From positions 3,906,001-3,970,000 of the forward strand of contig NZ_CP031848.1 of the NCBI RefSeq assembly GCF_003441595.1: 64,000 nt of DNA, given 5' to 3'. The translations under genes and the position numbers were made by a program. Source of the stretch: Marinobacter sp. Arc7-DN-1. GTDB taxonomy: Bacteria; Pseudomonadota; Gammaproteobacteria; Pseudomonadales; Oleiphilaceae. The notes beneath the pieces were generated by a model. That model was not told the origin of the DNA. It saw nothing but the letters and a program-made list of their open reading frames with translations, and searched no databases. Of this stretch, positions 46,052-55,384 are shown in pieces (position 1 is the first letter of the stretch; every line of letters starts with the position of its first letter).

Positions 46052-46831
46052 TTACGCCGACGTTTTCCGGGCTTCCTTGATAACATCGTAGGCGTGGCTG
46101 ATCTCCCGGGTGCGTTCTTCTGCCATTTCCCGCATGCTCTCGGGTAAACCCCGGCCGGCCAGTTTATCCGGATGGTTTTCGCTCATCAGTTTGCGGTAGG
46201 CTTTCTTGAGCTCCGCGTCACTGGCTGACGATGAAACCCCCAGGACCTTGTAGGCATCACTGATCTGATCGGCGGAAGATGGCTGGCCAGCTCCGGCCCG
46301 ATTGGTATGGGCACCCCGTAGCATGGCTTCCAGCTGATCCACCTGGCTCTCGGGCAGTCCCAGGCCGCGGGCGATTCGCACCAGCATCTCATGTTCGGCC
46401 GGGTGTACCACGCCATCGGCGGCAACAGCTGAGACCTGAACCTGAAGAAACATCTGCAGGAACGCAGGTTGCCGGCCACTAGCCTGGAGGAACCGGTTCA
46501 GCTCTGCGTCCAGATCGAAATCCGGCTCCTTGCCCCGGTTGAAGGCGGCTTTGGCCGTGGCTTTCTGCTCTTCGTTCAGGCGGAAGCGTACGAACATGGC
46601 TTCCGCCATCTGGATTTCGTCGCGGGATATAATGCCGTCTGCCTTGCAGAGGGCACCCATGACGGCAAAGACGGACTCGACAAAGCCGGATTGGATACTC
46701 TGGAGCTTGCCGATCAGACGGCGCTTGAGGTGGTTGAAGAGAAAGGCACCGATTGCCGCACCCACCAGAAAACCCGGAAATTTGCCAAAGGCGTAACCGA
46801 TCAGACCGCCAACGATGATTGCAAACAGCAT
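46052..46831 (-). CDS. djlA: DjlA-like membrane co-chaperone
   Basis: A 259-residue protein with an N-terminal glycine-rich membrane segment ([20 protein letters not shown]), a central TerB-like helical domain (about 50-165) and a C-terminal J domain ([20 protein letters not shown] with HPD in ENHPDKL). It stimulates DnaK at the inner membrane. Layout and length match DjlA. Confidence 0.92.
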   Translation of the reverse strand: MLFAIIVGGLIGYAFGKFPGFLVGAAIGAFLFNHLKRRLIGKLQSIQSGFVESVFAVMGALCKADGIISRDEIQMAEAMFVRFRLNEEQKATAKAAFNRGKEPDFDLDAELNRFLQASGRQPAFLQMFLQVQVSAVAADGVVHPAEHEMLVRIARGLGLPESQVDQLEAMLRGAHTNRAGAGQPSSADQISDAYKVLGVSSSASDAELKKAYRKLMSENHPDKLAGRGLPESMREMAEERTREISHAYDVIKEARKTSA

Positions 46832-47065
46832 TAAATTGTCCTTACCAGGGATGAACCAGCCTATAGAATATACGTGTTTTTCAGTCCGGCTTCATGAACA
46901 GGCTTTCATGGGGGCAAGGTTAAAAACAATTTGCGCTGGAAATTTCGATGCGTCGTTGATCCTGCTGAGTGCGATATCGCGCAGGACATTGGGAGATGGT
47001 TCTGGGGCTCAGTGTTGATAGAATCTACGCGCGGTCGTTTTCATTTTCAGACGAAGCCAAAAGTT

Positions 47066-47716
47066 ATGACACAGGACCTGTTTGGCGAACTGTCGCCGGA
47101 GTTGATCAGGGAGCATCTGATGGAAGGTGCGGTGGTGCTTCGCCAGTTCGCCCTCGCAGACGCTGAATGGCTCCTGAACGACATTCAGCGAGTTACCACT
47201 CAGGCACCGTTTCGGCATATGAAAACCCCTGGCGGTCATGCCATGTCGGCCGCTATGAGTTGCTGCGGTGATCAGGGTTGGGTTACCGATACCCGGGGGT
47301 ACCGCTACCAGTCCGAGGACCCGACTTCAGGCCAGCCCTGGCCGGCGATGCCGGAATCCTTCCGCAATCTTGCCGGGAAGGCCGCAGTCGCAGCTGGTTT
47401 CGAGGGCTTTGAGCCGGATGCCTGCCTGATCAACCGTTATGAGCCCGGGGCAAAAATGGGACTGCATCAGGATAAGGATGAGCAGGATTTCAGCCAGCCG
47501 ATTGTATCGGTATCCCTGGGCTTACCCCAGGTATTTCAGTTTGGCGGGCTGAAACGTAACGAACGTCCTGTCAGGGTTCCGCTTGCCCATGGTGATGTGG
47601 TGGTCTGGGGTGGCCCGGCACGGCTGAGATATCACGGAGTAATGACGTTGAAGGCCGGGGATCACCCTCTGACCGGCGTCTGTCGATACAATCTGACGTT
47701 CCGCAAAGCCCGGTAA
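47066..47716 (+). CDS. alkB: DNA oxidative demethylase AlkB
   Basis: A 216-residue Fe(II)/2-oxoglutarate dioxygenase, the same length as E. coli AlkB. The metal triad is visible as H134-x-D136 (GLHQDKDEQD) and H190 (RLRYHGVM), and the 2-oxoglutarate/substrate arginines lie near R207 and R213 (CRYNLTFRKAR). It repairs 1-methyladenine and 3-methylcytosine in DNA. The 234-base gap before it shows no Ada box that I recognise. MTQDLFGE is chosen as the start over a longer frame from 46931. Confidence 0.93.
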   Translation: MTQDLFGELSPELIREHLMEGAVVLRQFALADAEWLLNDIQRVTTQAPFRHMKTPGGHAMSAAMSCCGDQGWVTDTRGYRYQSEDPTSGQPWPAMPESFRNLAGKAAVAAGFEGFEPDACLINRYEPGAKMGLHQDKDEQDFSQPIVSVSLGLPQVFQFGGLKRNERPVRVPLAHGDVVVWGGPARLRYHGVMTLKAGDHPLTGVCRYNLTFRKAR

Positions 47717-47720
47717 CCGG

Positions 47721-49001
47721 TTACTGCAACCAGGCCACCAGCAATCCGGCGGCCAGGGACAGCACCATCGGTACGCCAACCAGAAGCCCGATCTGGCGAT
47801 TGCCGATCAACCCCGCCATGGCGGATTTGACCAGGTTGTTGGTTGCCGCCGCAATGACGATACCAATGACGGCCGTGCTCATGGCGAGGCCGTTGTTGGA
47901 CATGCGGGTCAGGGACAGGGTGATGGCGTCCACATCGGCCACCCCGGACGTTGCTGCAAGGACATAGATGCCCGTGTCGCCCAGCCAACTGCTCAGGAAC
48001 TCGCCCAGCAGCAGGATGGCGGTCAGCAACATTCCGAATACCAGCGCCGAGGTGAGATCCAGTGGATTCTGGTTGAGGGGCGGCTGGCTGACCTGTAACT
48101 GTTTTTCGTTTTTTCGCCAGATAATCAACGCCGGGACGTAGAGCAAGATGGTCATCACGAGAACCGGCCAGATGAGCATCGGCAGCAGGCTCCGGTTGAT
48201 CACCAGGCAATAAAACAGGATGCGGGGAAACATGGTGCCGCAGGCAATCAGGATTCCCGTTGCGAACTGGGCATTCAACTGAGGGGTTTTGGAGGCCTGA
48301 CGCGCGAAGTGCAGGGTGAGGGCCGTGGATGAGCTCAGACCGGCGAACAGGCTGGTGAACAGAATGCCCTTTCGGGTGCCGGTCACCCGGATGGCGAAGT
48401 AGCCGACAAAGGAAATGGAGGCGATCATCACTACCATCCACCAGATCTCCCGAGGGTTGAGAACCCCGCCAGGGCCCAGCTTTTCATTGGGCAATAGAGG
48501 CAGCATCACCACGGAAATGAGCAGCAGCTTGAGCGCCGCATCCAGCTCGTGTTCCTTCAGCTTGTTGACCCAACCGTGAATCTCTTCCTTGTTATCCAGG
48601 ATGATGGCAGTCACGACGGCTGCGGCGGTGGCAATCACCGGATCCACCGCAACCGCCACCGCGCCGAAGCAGAAGGTCAGCACCATGCCTACCATGCCGG
48701 TGATACTGAAATTGCGGATGTGCACAAGCCGTTCGCTGTAGGCCACGATTGCCATGGCCACCACGCTGACCAGCAGCACAGGAAACGCCCATTCGGTTAT
48801 CTCCTGTGCCAGTACCGCGGAAACGCCACCGAGCAAACCGACCAGCGAAAAGGTGCGAATACCGGCAATCCGCTCGCCGGCTTTCTGCTCCCGGGCATCC
48901 CATCCCCGCTCCAGGCCAATAATCGCGCCCAGAAGAAGCGCGACCGCGAGGTTTAGGGTGGTCTGGTTTCCGGCCAGAAACCGGGAAGCAACATCATTCA
49001 T
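47721..49001 (-). CDS. MgtC/SapB plus DUF4010 membrane protein
   Basis: A 426-residue integral membrane protein. Its N-terminal third is an MgtC/SapB-type domain (LLLGAIIGLERGWDAR, then GIRTFSLVGLLGG), and a DUF4010-like region of about seven helices follows. The Asp/Glu/Arg residues within helices are typical for the family. Function is unknown; MgtC homologs are tied to magnesium and acid stress. The start MNDVASRF is chosen over a longer frame to 49058. It ends 4 bases from the convergent alkB stop. Confidence 0.85.
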   Translation of the reverse strand: MNDVASRFLAGNQTTLNLAVALLLGAIIGLERGWDAREQKAGERIAGIRTFSLVGLLGGVSAVLAQEITEWAFPVLLVSVVAMAIVAYSERLVHIRNFSITGMVGMVLTFCFGAVAVAVDPVIATAAAVVTAIILDNKEEIHGWVNKLKEHELDAALKLLLISVVMLPLLPNEKLGPGGVLNPREIWWMVVMIASISFVGYFAIRVTGTRKGILFTSLFAGLSSSTALTLHFARQASKTPQLNAQFATGILIACGTMFPRILFYCLVINRSLLPMLIWPVLVMTILLYVPALIIWRKNEKQLQVSQPPLNQNPLDLTSALVFGMLLTAILLLGEFLSSWLGDTGIYVLAATSGVADVDAITLSLTRMSNNGLAMSTAVIGIVIAAATNNLVKSAMAGLIGNRQIGLLVGVPMVLSLAAGLLVAWLQ

Positions 49002-49166
49002 GGGTGGGTGCAGTCTCCTGTTAATCATTGAATGTCCTGATGATAGCAGCAGAGGCACGCAGTCGTTAGGCGTCTAAGAAGATACCGCTAGCGACCTTAC
49101 TTTCCTGTAAGGGGGCTGATAAGCTTCGCGGCCTTTGAATTCGTAGCAAACCGGAACCCCGAAATT

Positions 49167-50654
49167 ATGGTGAATTCCTTAAAGGCCAACTGGCTTTCGA
49201 ATACCCGCGGCGATGTCCTTGCCGGCATTGTGGTTGCCCTGGCGCTGATCCCGGAGGCAATTGCCTTTTCCATCATCGCCGGAGTCGACCCCAAGGTCGG
49301 GCTTTACGCGTCCTTCTCCATCGCCGTGATTATTGCGTTCGTGGGCGGACGCCCCGGTATGATCTCGGCAGCCACCGGGGCCATGGCCTTGCTGATGGTC
49401 ACGCTGGTGAAAGACCATGGCCTTGAATACCTTCTGGCGGCGACGCTGCTGACCGGTGTTATCCAGATTGCCGCCGGTTACCTGAAGCTTGGCGGCCTGA
49501 TGCGGTTTGTCTCACGCTCGGTGGTCACGGGCTTTGTGAACGCACTGGCGATCCTTATTTTCATGGCCCAGTTGCCCGAGCTGACCAATGTGACCTGGCA
49601 CGTGTACGCCATGACGGCAGCCGGCCTCGGCATCATTTACCTGTTCCCGCTGTTGCCCCGGGTTGGCAGGATCCTGCCTTCACCTCTGGTGTGTATCGTT
49701 GTTCTCACGGCTGTGGCGATGTACCTCAACCTGGGTATCCGCACGGTAGGCGACATGGGCGAGCTGCCTGATACCCTGCCGGTTTTCCTGTGGCCGGATG
49801 TGCCTCTGAATTTCGAAACCCTGATGATTATCCTGCCTTATTCGGTGGGGCTGGCTGTTGTTGGGCTGCTGGAATCCATGATGACCGCAACCATCGTCGA
49901 CGATCTGACCGACACCACCAGCGATCGCAACCGTGAGTGCAAGGGCCAGGGTATTGCCAACATCGGCTCCGGCCTGCTCGGCGGCATGGCCGGTTGCGCG
50001 ATGATCGGGCAGTCCATCATCAACATCAAATCCGGTGGTCGTACGCGCCTGTCGACACTGACCGCCGGCGTGTTCCTGCTGGTAATGGTGCTGGTGCTGG
50101 ACAAGTGGCTGGTTCAGATCCCCATGGCAGCGCTGGTCGCCGTGATGATCATGGTCTCGATTGGTACCTTTAGCTGGGGCTCTGTCAAGAACCTCAGGGA
50201 ACACCCGCTGTCAACCAACATCGTCATGGTTGTTACCGTTATCGTGGTGGTGGCCACCCATAACCTGGCGTTCGGTGTGCTGGCGGGCGTGCTGCTGGCG
50301 GCCCTGTTCTTTGCCAACAAGGTGGGGCACTACATGCTGGTTACCTCAGAGCTGGATGAGGCCACGGATACCCGCACCTACCGGGTAGTGGGCCAGGTGT
50401 TCTTCAGTTCCTCGGAAAAATTCATGGAATCCTTTGATTTCAGGGAAGCAGTCGATAACGTGGTCATAGACCTGAGCCGGGCGCATTTCTGGGATATAAC
50501 CGCGGTAGGCGCGCTGGACAAGGCGGTGATCAAGTTCCGCCGTGAAGGTTCGGAAGTTGAGGTTATCGGGCTGAATGAGGCCAGTGCCACGATTGTCGAC
50601 CGCTTCGGCGTGCACGACAAACCCGAAGCCGTTGATCAGCTGATGGGGCACTGA
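49167..50654 (+). CDS. SulP-family anion transporter
   Basis: A 495-residue SulP/SLC26-type transporter. It opens with [35 protein letters not shown], has [13 protein letters not shown] and about ten membrane segments, and a C-terminal STAS domain (about 385-490, [23 protein letters not shown]). Substrates in the family include sulfate and bicarbonate; this one is not defined. A universal stress protein gene follows at once, a common pairing. Confidence 0.9.
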   Translation: MVNSLKANWLSNTRGDVLAGIVVALALIPEAIAFSIIAGVDPKVGLYASFSIAVIIAFVGGRPGMISAATGAMALLMVTLVKDHGLEYLLAATLLTGVIQIAAGYLKLGGLMRFVSRSVVTGFVNALAILIFMAQLPELTNVTWHVYAMTAAGLGIIYLFPLLPRVGRILPSPLVCIVVLTAVAMYLNLGIRTVGDMGELPDTLPVFLWPDVPLNFETLMIILPYSVGLAVVGLLESMMTATIVDDLTDTTSDRNRECKGQGIANIGSGLLGGMAGCAMIGQSIINIKSGGRTRLSTLTAGVFLLVMVLVLDKWLVQIPMAALVAVMIMVSIGTFSWGSVKNLREHPLSTNIVMVVTVIVVVATHNLAFGVLAGVLLAALFFANKVGHYMLVTSELDEATDTRTYRVVGQVFFSSSEKFMESFDFREAVDNVVIDLSRAHFWDITAVGALDKAVIKFRREGSEVEVIGLNEASATIVDRFGVHDKPEAVDQLMGH

Positions 50655-50730
50655 CATGACACAGACCCGGGAATCCAACAGCGATCACAGCCAGAATAGC
50701 AATTACAGGGATCACGAAGGCGAGGTTGAG

Positions 50731-51582
50731 ATGTTACGAGTAGTTGCCTGCATTGACGGCTCCCACGCCGCCCCGGCCGTATGCGATTACGCCGCCTGGG
50801 CCAGTAAACACATGGAAAGCCCCATGATGCTCCTGCACGTGCTTGACGAAGAGCGTTATCCGGCCGAGCCGGACCTCGCCGGAAGCATCGGCCTGGGCAG
50901 TCGAGAGCAGTTAATGGAGGATTTGGCGGAACTTGACCGCAAGCGCGCGAAACTGGCCCTGGAACACGGGCACCACATGCTGGATGAGGCGGAGAAACGG
51001 GTGCGTGACGCGGGCATCACCGACGTTGTGCAGCGCCAGCGCCATGGCGACCTCACCGAGTCCCTGCTGGCACTGGAAAACCAGACCCGCCTGCTGGTCA
51101 TGGGGTTGCACGGTGAAACCAGTTCGGAGCGCGATACCCACATTGGCAGCCAGTTGGAAACGGTGATCCGCAGCATGCATCGTCCGATTCTCCTGGTGCC
51201 GGATGAATTCACCCGGCCCCGCAGTGCCATGCTGGCCTTTGACGGCAGCGCAACGGCGTTCAAAGGTGTGGAGCTTCTGGCCGGTAGCCCGGTGCTCAAG
51301 GGTATGCCCCTGCATCTGGTGATGATTGGCGCGGATACCAGTGACCGCCGGGAGCAGCTCAGGAAGGCGGAGAAAATGCTGGCGGGCCTGGAATCCGGGA
51401 TCACTCTGGCGATCCGTGCCGGCGATGTTGAACCCGCGTTACACGCCTATCAGGAAGAACACGATATCGACATCCTGGTCATGGGGGCCTACGGCCACTC
51501 CCGTATCCGGCAGTTCCTGGTGGGCAGCACAACCACCACCATGCTCAAGACCGCCAGAAAACCGCTGGTGGTCCTTCGTTAG
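50731..51582 (+). CDS. Tandem universal stress protein (UspA-type)
   Basis: A protein with two Usp domains. The second has the full ATP motif GAYGHSRIRQFLVGST (G-x2-G-x9-G-S/T), and the first has GLHGETSSERDTHIGS. The ATG at 50731 gives a 283-residue protein beginning MLRVVACIDGS, the usual Usp start. An earlier in-frame ATG at 50656, 1 base after the SulP stop, would add a hydrophilic 25-residue tail. It is co-directional with, and right behind, the SulP gene, so they are probably one operon. Confidence 0.88.
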   Translation: MLRVVACIDGSHAAPAVCDYAAWASKHMESPMMLLHVLDEERYPAEPDLAGSIGLGSREQLMEDLAELDRKRAKLALEHGHHMLDEAEKRVRDAGITDVVQRQRHGDLTESLLALENQTRLLVMGLHGETSSERDTHIGSQLETVIRSMHRPILLVPDEFTRPRSAMLAFDGSATAFKGVELLAGSPVLKGMPLHLVMIGADTSDRREQLRKAEKMLAGLESGITLAIRAGDVEPALHAYQEEHDIDILVMGAYGHSRIRQFLVGSTTTTMLKTARKPLVVLR

Positions 51583-51601
51583 TTCCCGGGAGTGGGTCTT
51601 C

Positions 51602-52276
51602 TCAGGCGGTTGTCCGGGAAGACTCCCCGAACCGCTTGACCTGCGAAACAAAGTCGCTGAAACGGGTTCCCTGAATCAGCACATGCTCTTTCAGGGCTCG
51701 CTCGGCCTCCTGCTCCTTTCCATTTTTGATCGCTTCGAAAATTTCCCGATGCTCGGCAATGGAGTTGGAAACCCGGTTACGTGCCTGTAATTGAAGGCGG
51801 CGATAGGGCTTCAGTCTCTGTTTAAGCTGTCTTGCTTCAGTCGCCAGGAAGTGGTTGTGGCTGGCCGTGTAAATGCAGTTGTGGAACTCTTCATTTTCGT
51901 AGTAATAATCGTCCGGGTCAGCCATGACATCGGGATCCTCGCAGCGCTGCAACGCTGCCCGCAGGGACTCAAGCTCGGATGACTGAATTCTTCTGGCTGC
52001 CAGTCTGCCGCACATTCCCTCCAGTTCCGCCATTACCTCGAACATCTCAATCAACTGATCAAAGCCTACCCTGGCGACGAAGGTGCCTTTTTTGGGTTTC
52101 ACGATGACCAGGCCACTTACGACAAGCTGCTGGACCGCCTCACGAATAGGGGTTCTCGAGACGCCGTACTGCGTGGCGAGGGCATCGTGGTCAAGCTTTT
52201 CGCCGGGTAACAGTCGACCGTTGATGATGTCTTCCTCGAGCGCGTCTTTCAGTTTCTGGGTATTCGAGCGTTTCAT
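51602..52276 (-). CDS. GntR/FadR-type regulator of the malonate cluster
   Basis: A 224-residue GntR regulator with an N-terminal winged helix (GEKLDHDALATQYGVSRTPIREAVQQLV) and an all-helical FCD ligand domain. It is divergent from the TRAP/malonate operon with a perfect palindrome in between. In other bacteria a GntR protein (MatR) represses mat genes and responds to malonate, so the same role is likely here. Confidence 0.88.
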   Translation of the reverse strand: MKRSNTQKLKDALEEDIINGRLLPGEKLDHDALATQYGVSRTPIREAVQQLVVSGLVIVKPKKGTFVARVGFDQLIEMFEVMAELEGMCGRLAARRIQSSELESLRAALQRCEDPDVMADPDDYYYENEEFHNCIYTASHNHFLATEARQLKQRLKPYRRLQLQARNRVSNSIAEHREIFEAIKNGKEQEAERALKEHVLIQGTRFSDFVSQVKRFGESSRTTA

Positions 52277-52330
52277 TTTTATCCCTGCTCGGGGTGAAAA
52301 CAGGATTGATCATACTTTGGTCAATTGGTG

Positions 52331-52366
52331 TTGACAGAAGTATATATCAAGCCTAATGATATATAC
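52331..52366 (+). promoter_or_regulatory. Promoter and GntR palindrome of the malonate operon
   Basis: A perfect 10-bp inverted repeat GTATATATCA-N7-TGATATATAC (52340-52366) sits in the 140-base gap between the GntR gene and dctP. A -35-like TTGACA (52331-52336) lies just before it. The predicted -10 TAATGA (52354-52359) falls inside the palindrome, so repressor binding would block the promoter. Confidence 0.65.
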
Positions 52367-52416
52367 ATCAGAATGCTCTGATTGATATTACAACAACAAT
52401 TTCTGGAGAGAAAACG

Positions 52417-53415
52417 ATGAAGATGCCCTTCGCTAAACTGGCCATGGCGGCCTCCCTGTCGGTATTTTTTTCTGGTATTGCCCTGGCTGATACCGTTTTG
52501 CGTGTTTCCCACCAGTTCCCGGGCGGTAAAGGAGACGTCAGGGACGAAATGGTCCAACTGATGGCCCGTGAAGTGGCCGCGGCCGACGTTGGTCTGGAGC
52601 TTCAGGTGTATCCGGGCCAGTCCCTGTTTAAGGCCAAGGAGCAGTGGGGAGCCCTGGTTCGAGGCCGGGTCGACATGACTTCCCTGCCGCTGGACTATGC
52701 CAGTGGCCGTCATCCCGAGTTCTCCGCCACGCTGATGCCCGGCCTGGTTCGCAGCCACGAGCGTGCCCGGCGCCTGAACGATTCCGAATTCATGGACATG
52801 ATCAAAAAAGTGATCAACGATGCGGGCGCCCGGGTGCTTGCGGATGCCTGGCTGGCGGGTGGCTTTGCCTCCAACAAGCAATGCATCACGTCGCCGGATA
52901 CGGTGCAGGGCCAGACACTCCGTGCCGCCGGCCCGGCCTTTGATGAAATGCTGGCGACGGCCGGCGCGTCCATTGCCTCCATGCCGTCGTCCGAGATCTA
53001 TACCGCCATGCAGACCGGCGTGCTTGACGGCGCCAACACTTCTTCGGGCTCTTTTGTCTCCTACCGTATCTACGAGCAGGTTACCTGCCTGACCGCGCCG
53101 GGAGAGAACGCGCTCTGGTTCATGTATGAGCCGGTGCTGATCTCCGAGCGCAGCTGGAACAGCCTGAACGCGGAGCAACAGGCGGCACTGACCGCGGCCG
53201 GCCAGAATGCGGAAGAGTATTTCGCCAAAGAAGCCGCTGGTCTTGACCAGAAGATGGTCGATGTGTTCTCCGAAAACGGCGTTGAAGTGGTCAAGATGAC
53301 GCCGGAAAACTATCAGGCTTGGCTGGATATTGCCAAGAAGAGTTCCTACAAAACCTTCGCGGAGAACGTTCCGAACGGACAGGCACTGATTGACGCTGCG
53401 CTGGCGGTCGAGTAG
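52417..53415 (+). CDS. dctP: TRAP transporter substrate-binding protein
   Basis: A 332-residue DctP-type periplasmic receptor with a signal peptide (LAMAASLSVFFSGIALAD) and the conserved mid-protein segment with the ligand-carboxylate Arg (GQTLRAAGPAFDEML). The malonate genes downstream make malonate the likely ligand. First gene of the operon; ribosome binding site GGAGAG. Confidence 0.88.
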   Translation: MKMPFAKLAMAASLSVFFSGIALADTVLRVSHQFPGGKGDVRDEMVQLMAREVAAADVGLELQVYPGQSLFKAKEQWGALVRGRVDMTSLPLDYASGRHPEFSATLMPGLVRSHERARRLNDSEFMDMIKKVINDAGARVLADAWLAGGFASNKQCITSPDTVQGQTLRAAGPAFDEMLATAGASIASMPSSEIYTAMQTGVLDGANTSSGSFVSYRIYEQVTCLTAPGENALWFMYEPVLISERSWNSLNAEQQAALTAAGQNAEEYFAKEAAGLDQKMVDVFSENGVEVVKMTPENYQAWLDIAKKSSYKTFAENVPNGQALIDAALAVE

Positions 53416-53444
53416 CACCTTCGGTACCGAGTTCTCTGGCTAGC

Positions 53445-53475
53445 TACCCCGCCCTGGCTTCCGGCCGGCGGGGTA
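53445..53475 (+). other. Intra-operon hairpin after dctP
   Basis: TACCCCGCC (53445-53453) pairs with GGCGGGGTA (53467-53475) between dctP and dctQ. A hairpin at this place often lowers expression of the permeases relative to the binding protein, by partial termination or by protecting the dctP mRNA end. No T-run follows directly. Confidence 0.5.
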
Positions 53476-53501
53476 AGCACAACTTTTCCGGGGTTTGAGC
53501 T

Positions 53502-54023
53502 ATGTCCCAATCTTCCAGTTATCGGCGAGCCTCGGAGCGAGGTGTGTTTGGCGGCTATATTCGCGGCATGGATGCGGTGTCAGTGGCTGCCGCCATTGTA
53601 GCGGGTGTCCTGCTCGCCCTTGGCGTGCTGTCTGTCGTTCATATGGTGTTTGTCCGTTACGTGATGGGTGAGAGCACCGTCTGGCAAACGGAGTTCACCA
53701 CCTTTGCGATCACGGCCTCCATGCTGCTGGGCACCCCCTACGTGCTGAAAACCGGCGGCCACGTGGCAGTGACGGTGTTACCCGATGCTCTGCGGGGCTT
53801 CCCCAGGCGCCTGATGCGTTTGTCGGCCTCCCTGGTTGGCCTGGCCTTCTGCCTGGCCCTGACTTACGGCTCCTGGTACTACTTCTACGAAGCTTATGCG
53901 TTTGACTGGACCACGGGTACAGTCTGGAATCCGCCGTTGTGGCCGGCCATCCTGCCGGTGGCACTGGGTGCCTCCCTGCTGTCGCTGCAATATCTGGCTG
54001 AAATTCTTCGAGCGGAGCTGTAG
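53502..54023 (+). CDS. dctQ: TRAP transporter small permease
   Basis: A 173-residue four-helix membrane protein of DctQ type, with helices around 30-50, 65-85, 105-125 and 145-165 and a FTTFAITASMLLGTPYVLKTGGHV segment. It pairs with DctM to form the transporter core. It ends 2 bases before the dctM start. Confidence 0.87.
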   Translation: MSQSSSYRRASERGVFGGYIRGMDAVSVAAAIVAGVLLALGVLSVVHMVFVRYVMGESTVWQTEFTTFAITASMLLGTPYVLKTGGHVAVTVLPDALRGFPRRLMRLSASLVGLAFCLALTYGSWYYFYEAYAFDWTTGTVWNPPLWPAILPVALGASLLSLQYLAEILRAEL

Positions 54024-54025
54024 CT

Positions 54026-55363
54026 ATGGATCCGGTAACGAGCGGTATTCTTGTCGTTGTGGTTTTGCTGGTACTGATGGCTATTGGTACTCCGATCGCC
54101 TTTGCCCTCGGCGCCGTTTCACTGGGAGCCCTGATCCTTGATCGTGGCGTCGGAGAGCTGATCTATTTTGGTGAAACCTTTTTTGGCAGTGTGGCGTCTT
54201 TCGGCTTCGTTGCCATCCCCATGTTTATCCTGATGGGCGCTGCGGTGGCCTCCTCGCCAACCGGGCGTGATCTGTATCGATCCCTCGATCTGTGGATGGG
54301 TAGGCTGCCGGGCGGCCTGGCCATTTCCAACATTGCCGCCTGTTCGATTTTTGCGGCGCTGTCTGGTTCGTCACCGGCGACCAGTGCCGCCATCGGCAAG
54401 CTCGGTATCCCCGAGATGCGCAAGCGGGGCTATCCGGATGGGGTCGCCGCCGGCTGTATCGCGGCCGGTGGCACCCTGGGCATTCTGATTCCGCCTTCCG
54501 TCACCATGATTGTCTATGGCATCTCCACCGAAACCTCCATTGGCCGCCTGTTCATTGCCGGCGCGATTCCGGGGCTGATGCTGGCGGTGCTGTTCATGGT
54601 CTGGACACTGATCGCCTGCAAGCTTGCGGGCGGTTACAACAGTCCGAATCCGGTGGCCGAGGCGGCGGCTCAGGTCAAGGAGAACGTCGAAGGCAACATC
54701 AAGGCACTGGTGCGCGTGCTGCCGTTCCTGTTGGTGGTCATGGGTATCCTGTTTGCGCTCTACGGCGGGGTGGCGACACCCTCCGAAGCAGCTGGGGTCG
54801 GCGCCTTCCTGTGTCTGGTACTGGCGATTGTGGTGTACCGCATGTGGCAGGTCAAACCGGTGGGCATCATCATGCGTGACGCCTTGCGTGAGAGCGTGAT
54901 GATCATGCTGATCATTGCCACCGCCGAAATCTTTGCCTTTGCGCTTTCCTCGCTCTTCATTACCCAGACCGTGGCCGGAGCCATTGCCGATCTCGAGGTG
55001 AATCGCTGGGTACTGATGGGCGTGATTAACCTCTTTCTGCTTGTGGCTGGTTTCTTCCTGCCGCCGGTTGCGGTCATCGTGATGGCGGCGCCGATCCTTC
55101 TGCCGATCATTGTGGCGGCGGATTTCGACCCCTACTGGTTTGCGGTCATTCTGACCATTAACCTGGAAATCGGCCTGATCACGCCGCCGGTCGGTCTCAA
55201 TCTTTTCATCATAAAAGGCATTGCTCCAGACATAGCGCTCCGGGACATCCTGCTGGGAAGCCTGCCCTATGCCCTGTGCATGATTCTGGGCATCGTGCTG
55301 CTGAGTTTCTTCCCGCAGATTGCCCTGTGGCTGCCGGATCTGATTATGGGCGCGGGCTCCTGA
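54026..55363 (+). CDS. dctM: TRAP transporter large permease
   Basis: A 445-residue 12-helix permease with the DctM landmarks VAIPMFILMGAAVASS, IGKLGIPEMRKRGYPDGVAAG and GGTLGILIPPSVTMIVYG. It carries out Na+-coupled uptake with DctPQ. It is followed by malonate decarboxylation and activation genes, so malonate is the expected solute. Confidence 0.92.
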   Translation: MDPVTSGILVVVVLLVLMAIGTPIAFALGAVSLGALILDRGVGELIYFGETFFGSVASFGFVAIPMFILMGAAVASSPTGRDLYRSLDLWMGRLPGGLAISNIAACSIFAALSGSSPATSAAIGKLGIPEMRKRGYPDGVAAGCIAAGGTLGILIPPSVTMIVYGISTETSIGRLFIAGAIPGLMLAVLFMVWTLIACKLAGGYNSPNPVAEAAAQVKENVEGNIKALVRVLPFLLVVMGILFALYGGVATPSEAAGVGAFLCLVLAIVVYRMWQVKPVGIIMRDALRESVMIMLIIATAEIFAFALSSLFITQTVAGAIADLEVNRWVLMGVINLFLLVAGFFLPPVAVIVMAAPILLPIIVAADFDPYWFAVILTINLEIGLITPPVGLNLFIIKGIAPDIALRDILLGSLPYALCMILGIVLLSFFPQIALWLPDLIMGAGS

Positions 55364-55384
55364 CGTAAGATAAGGGTTATCACT

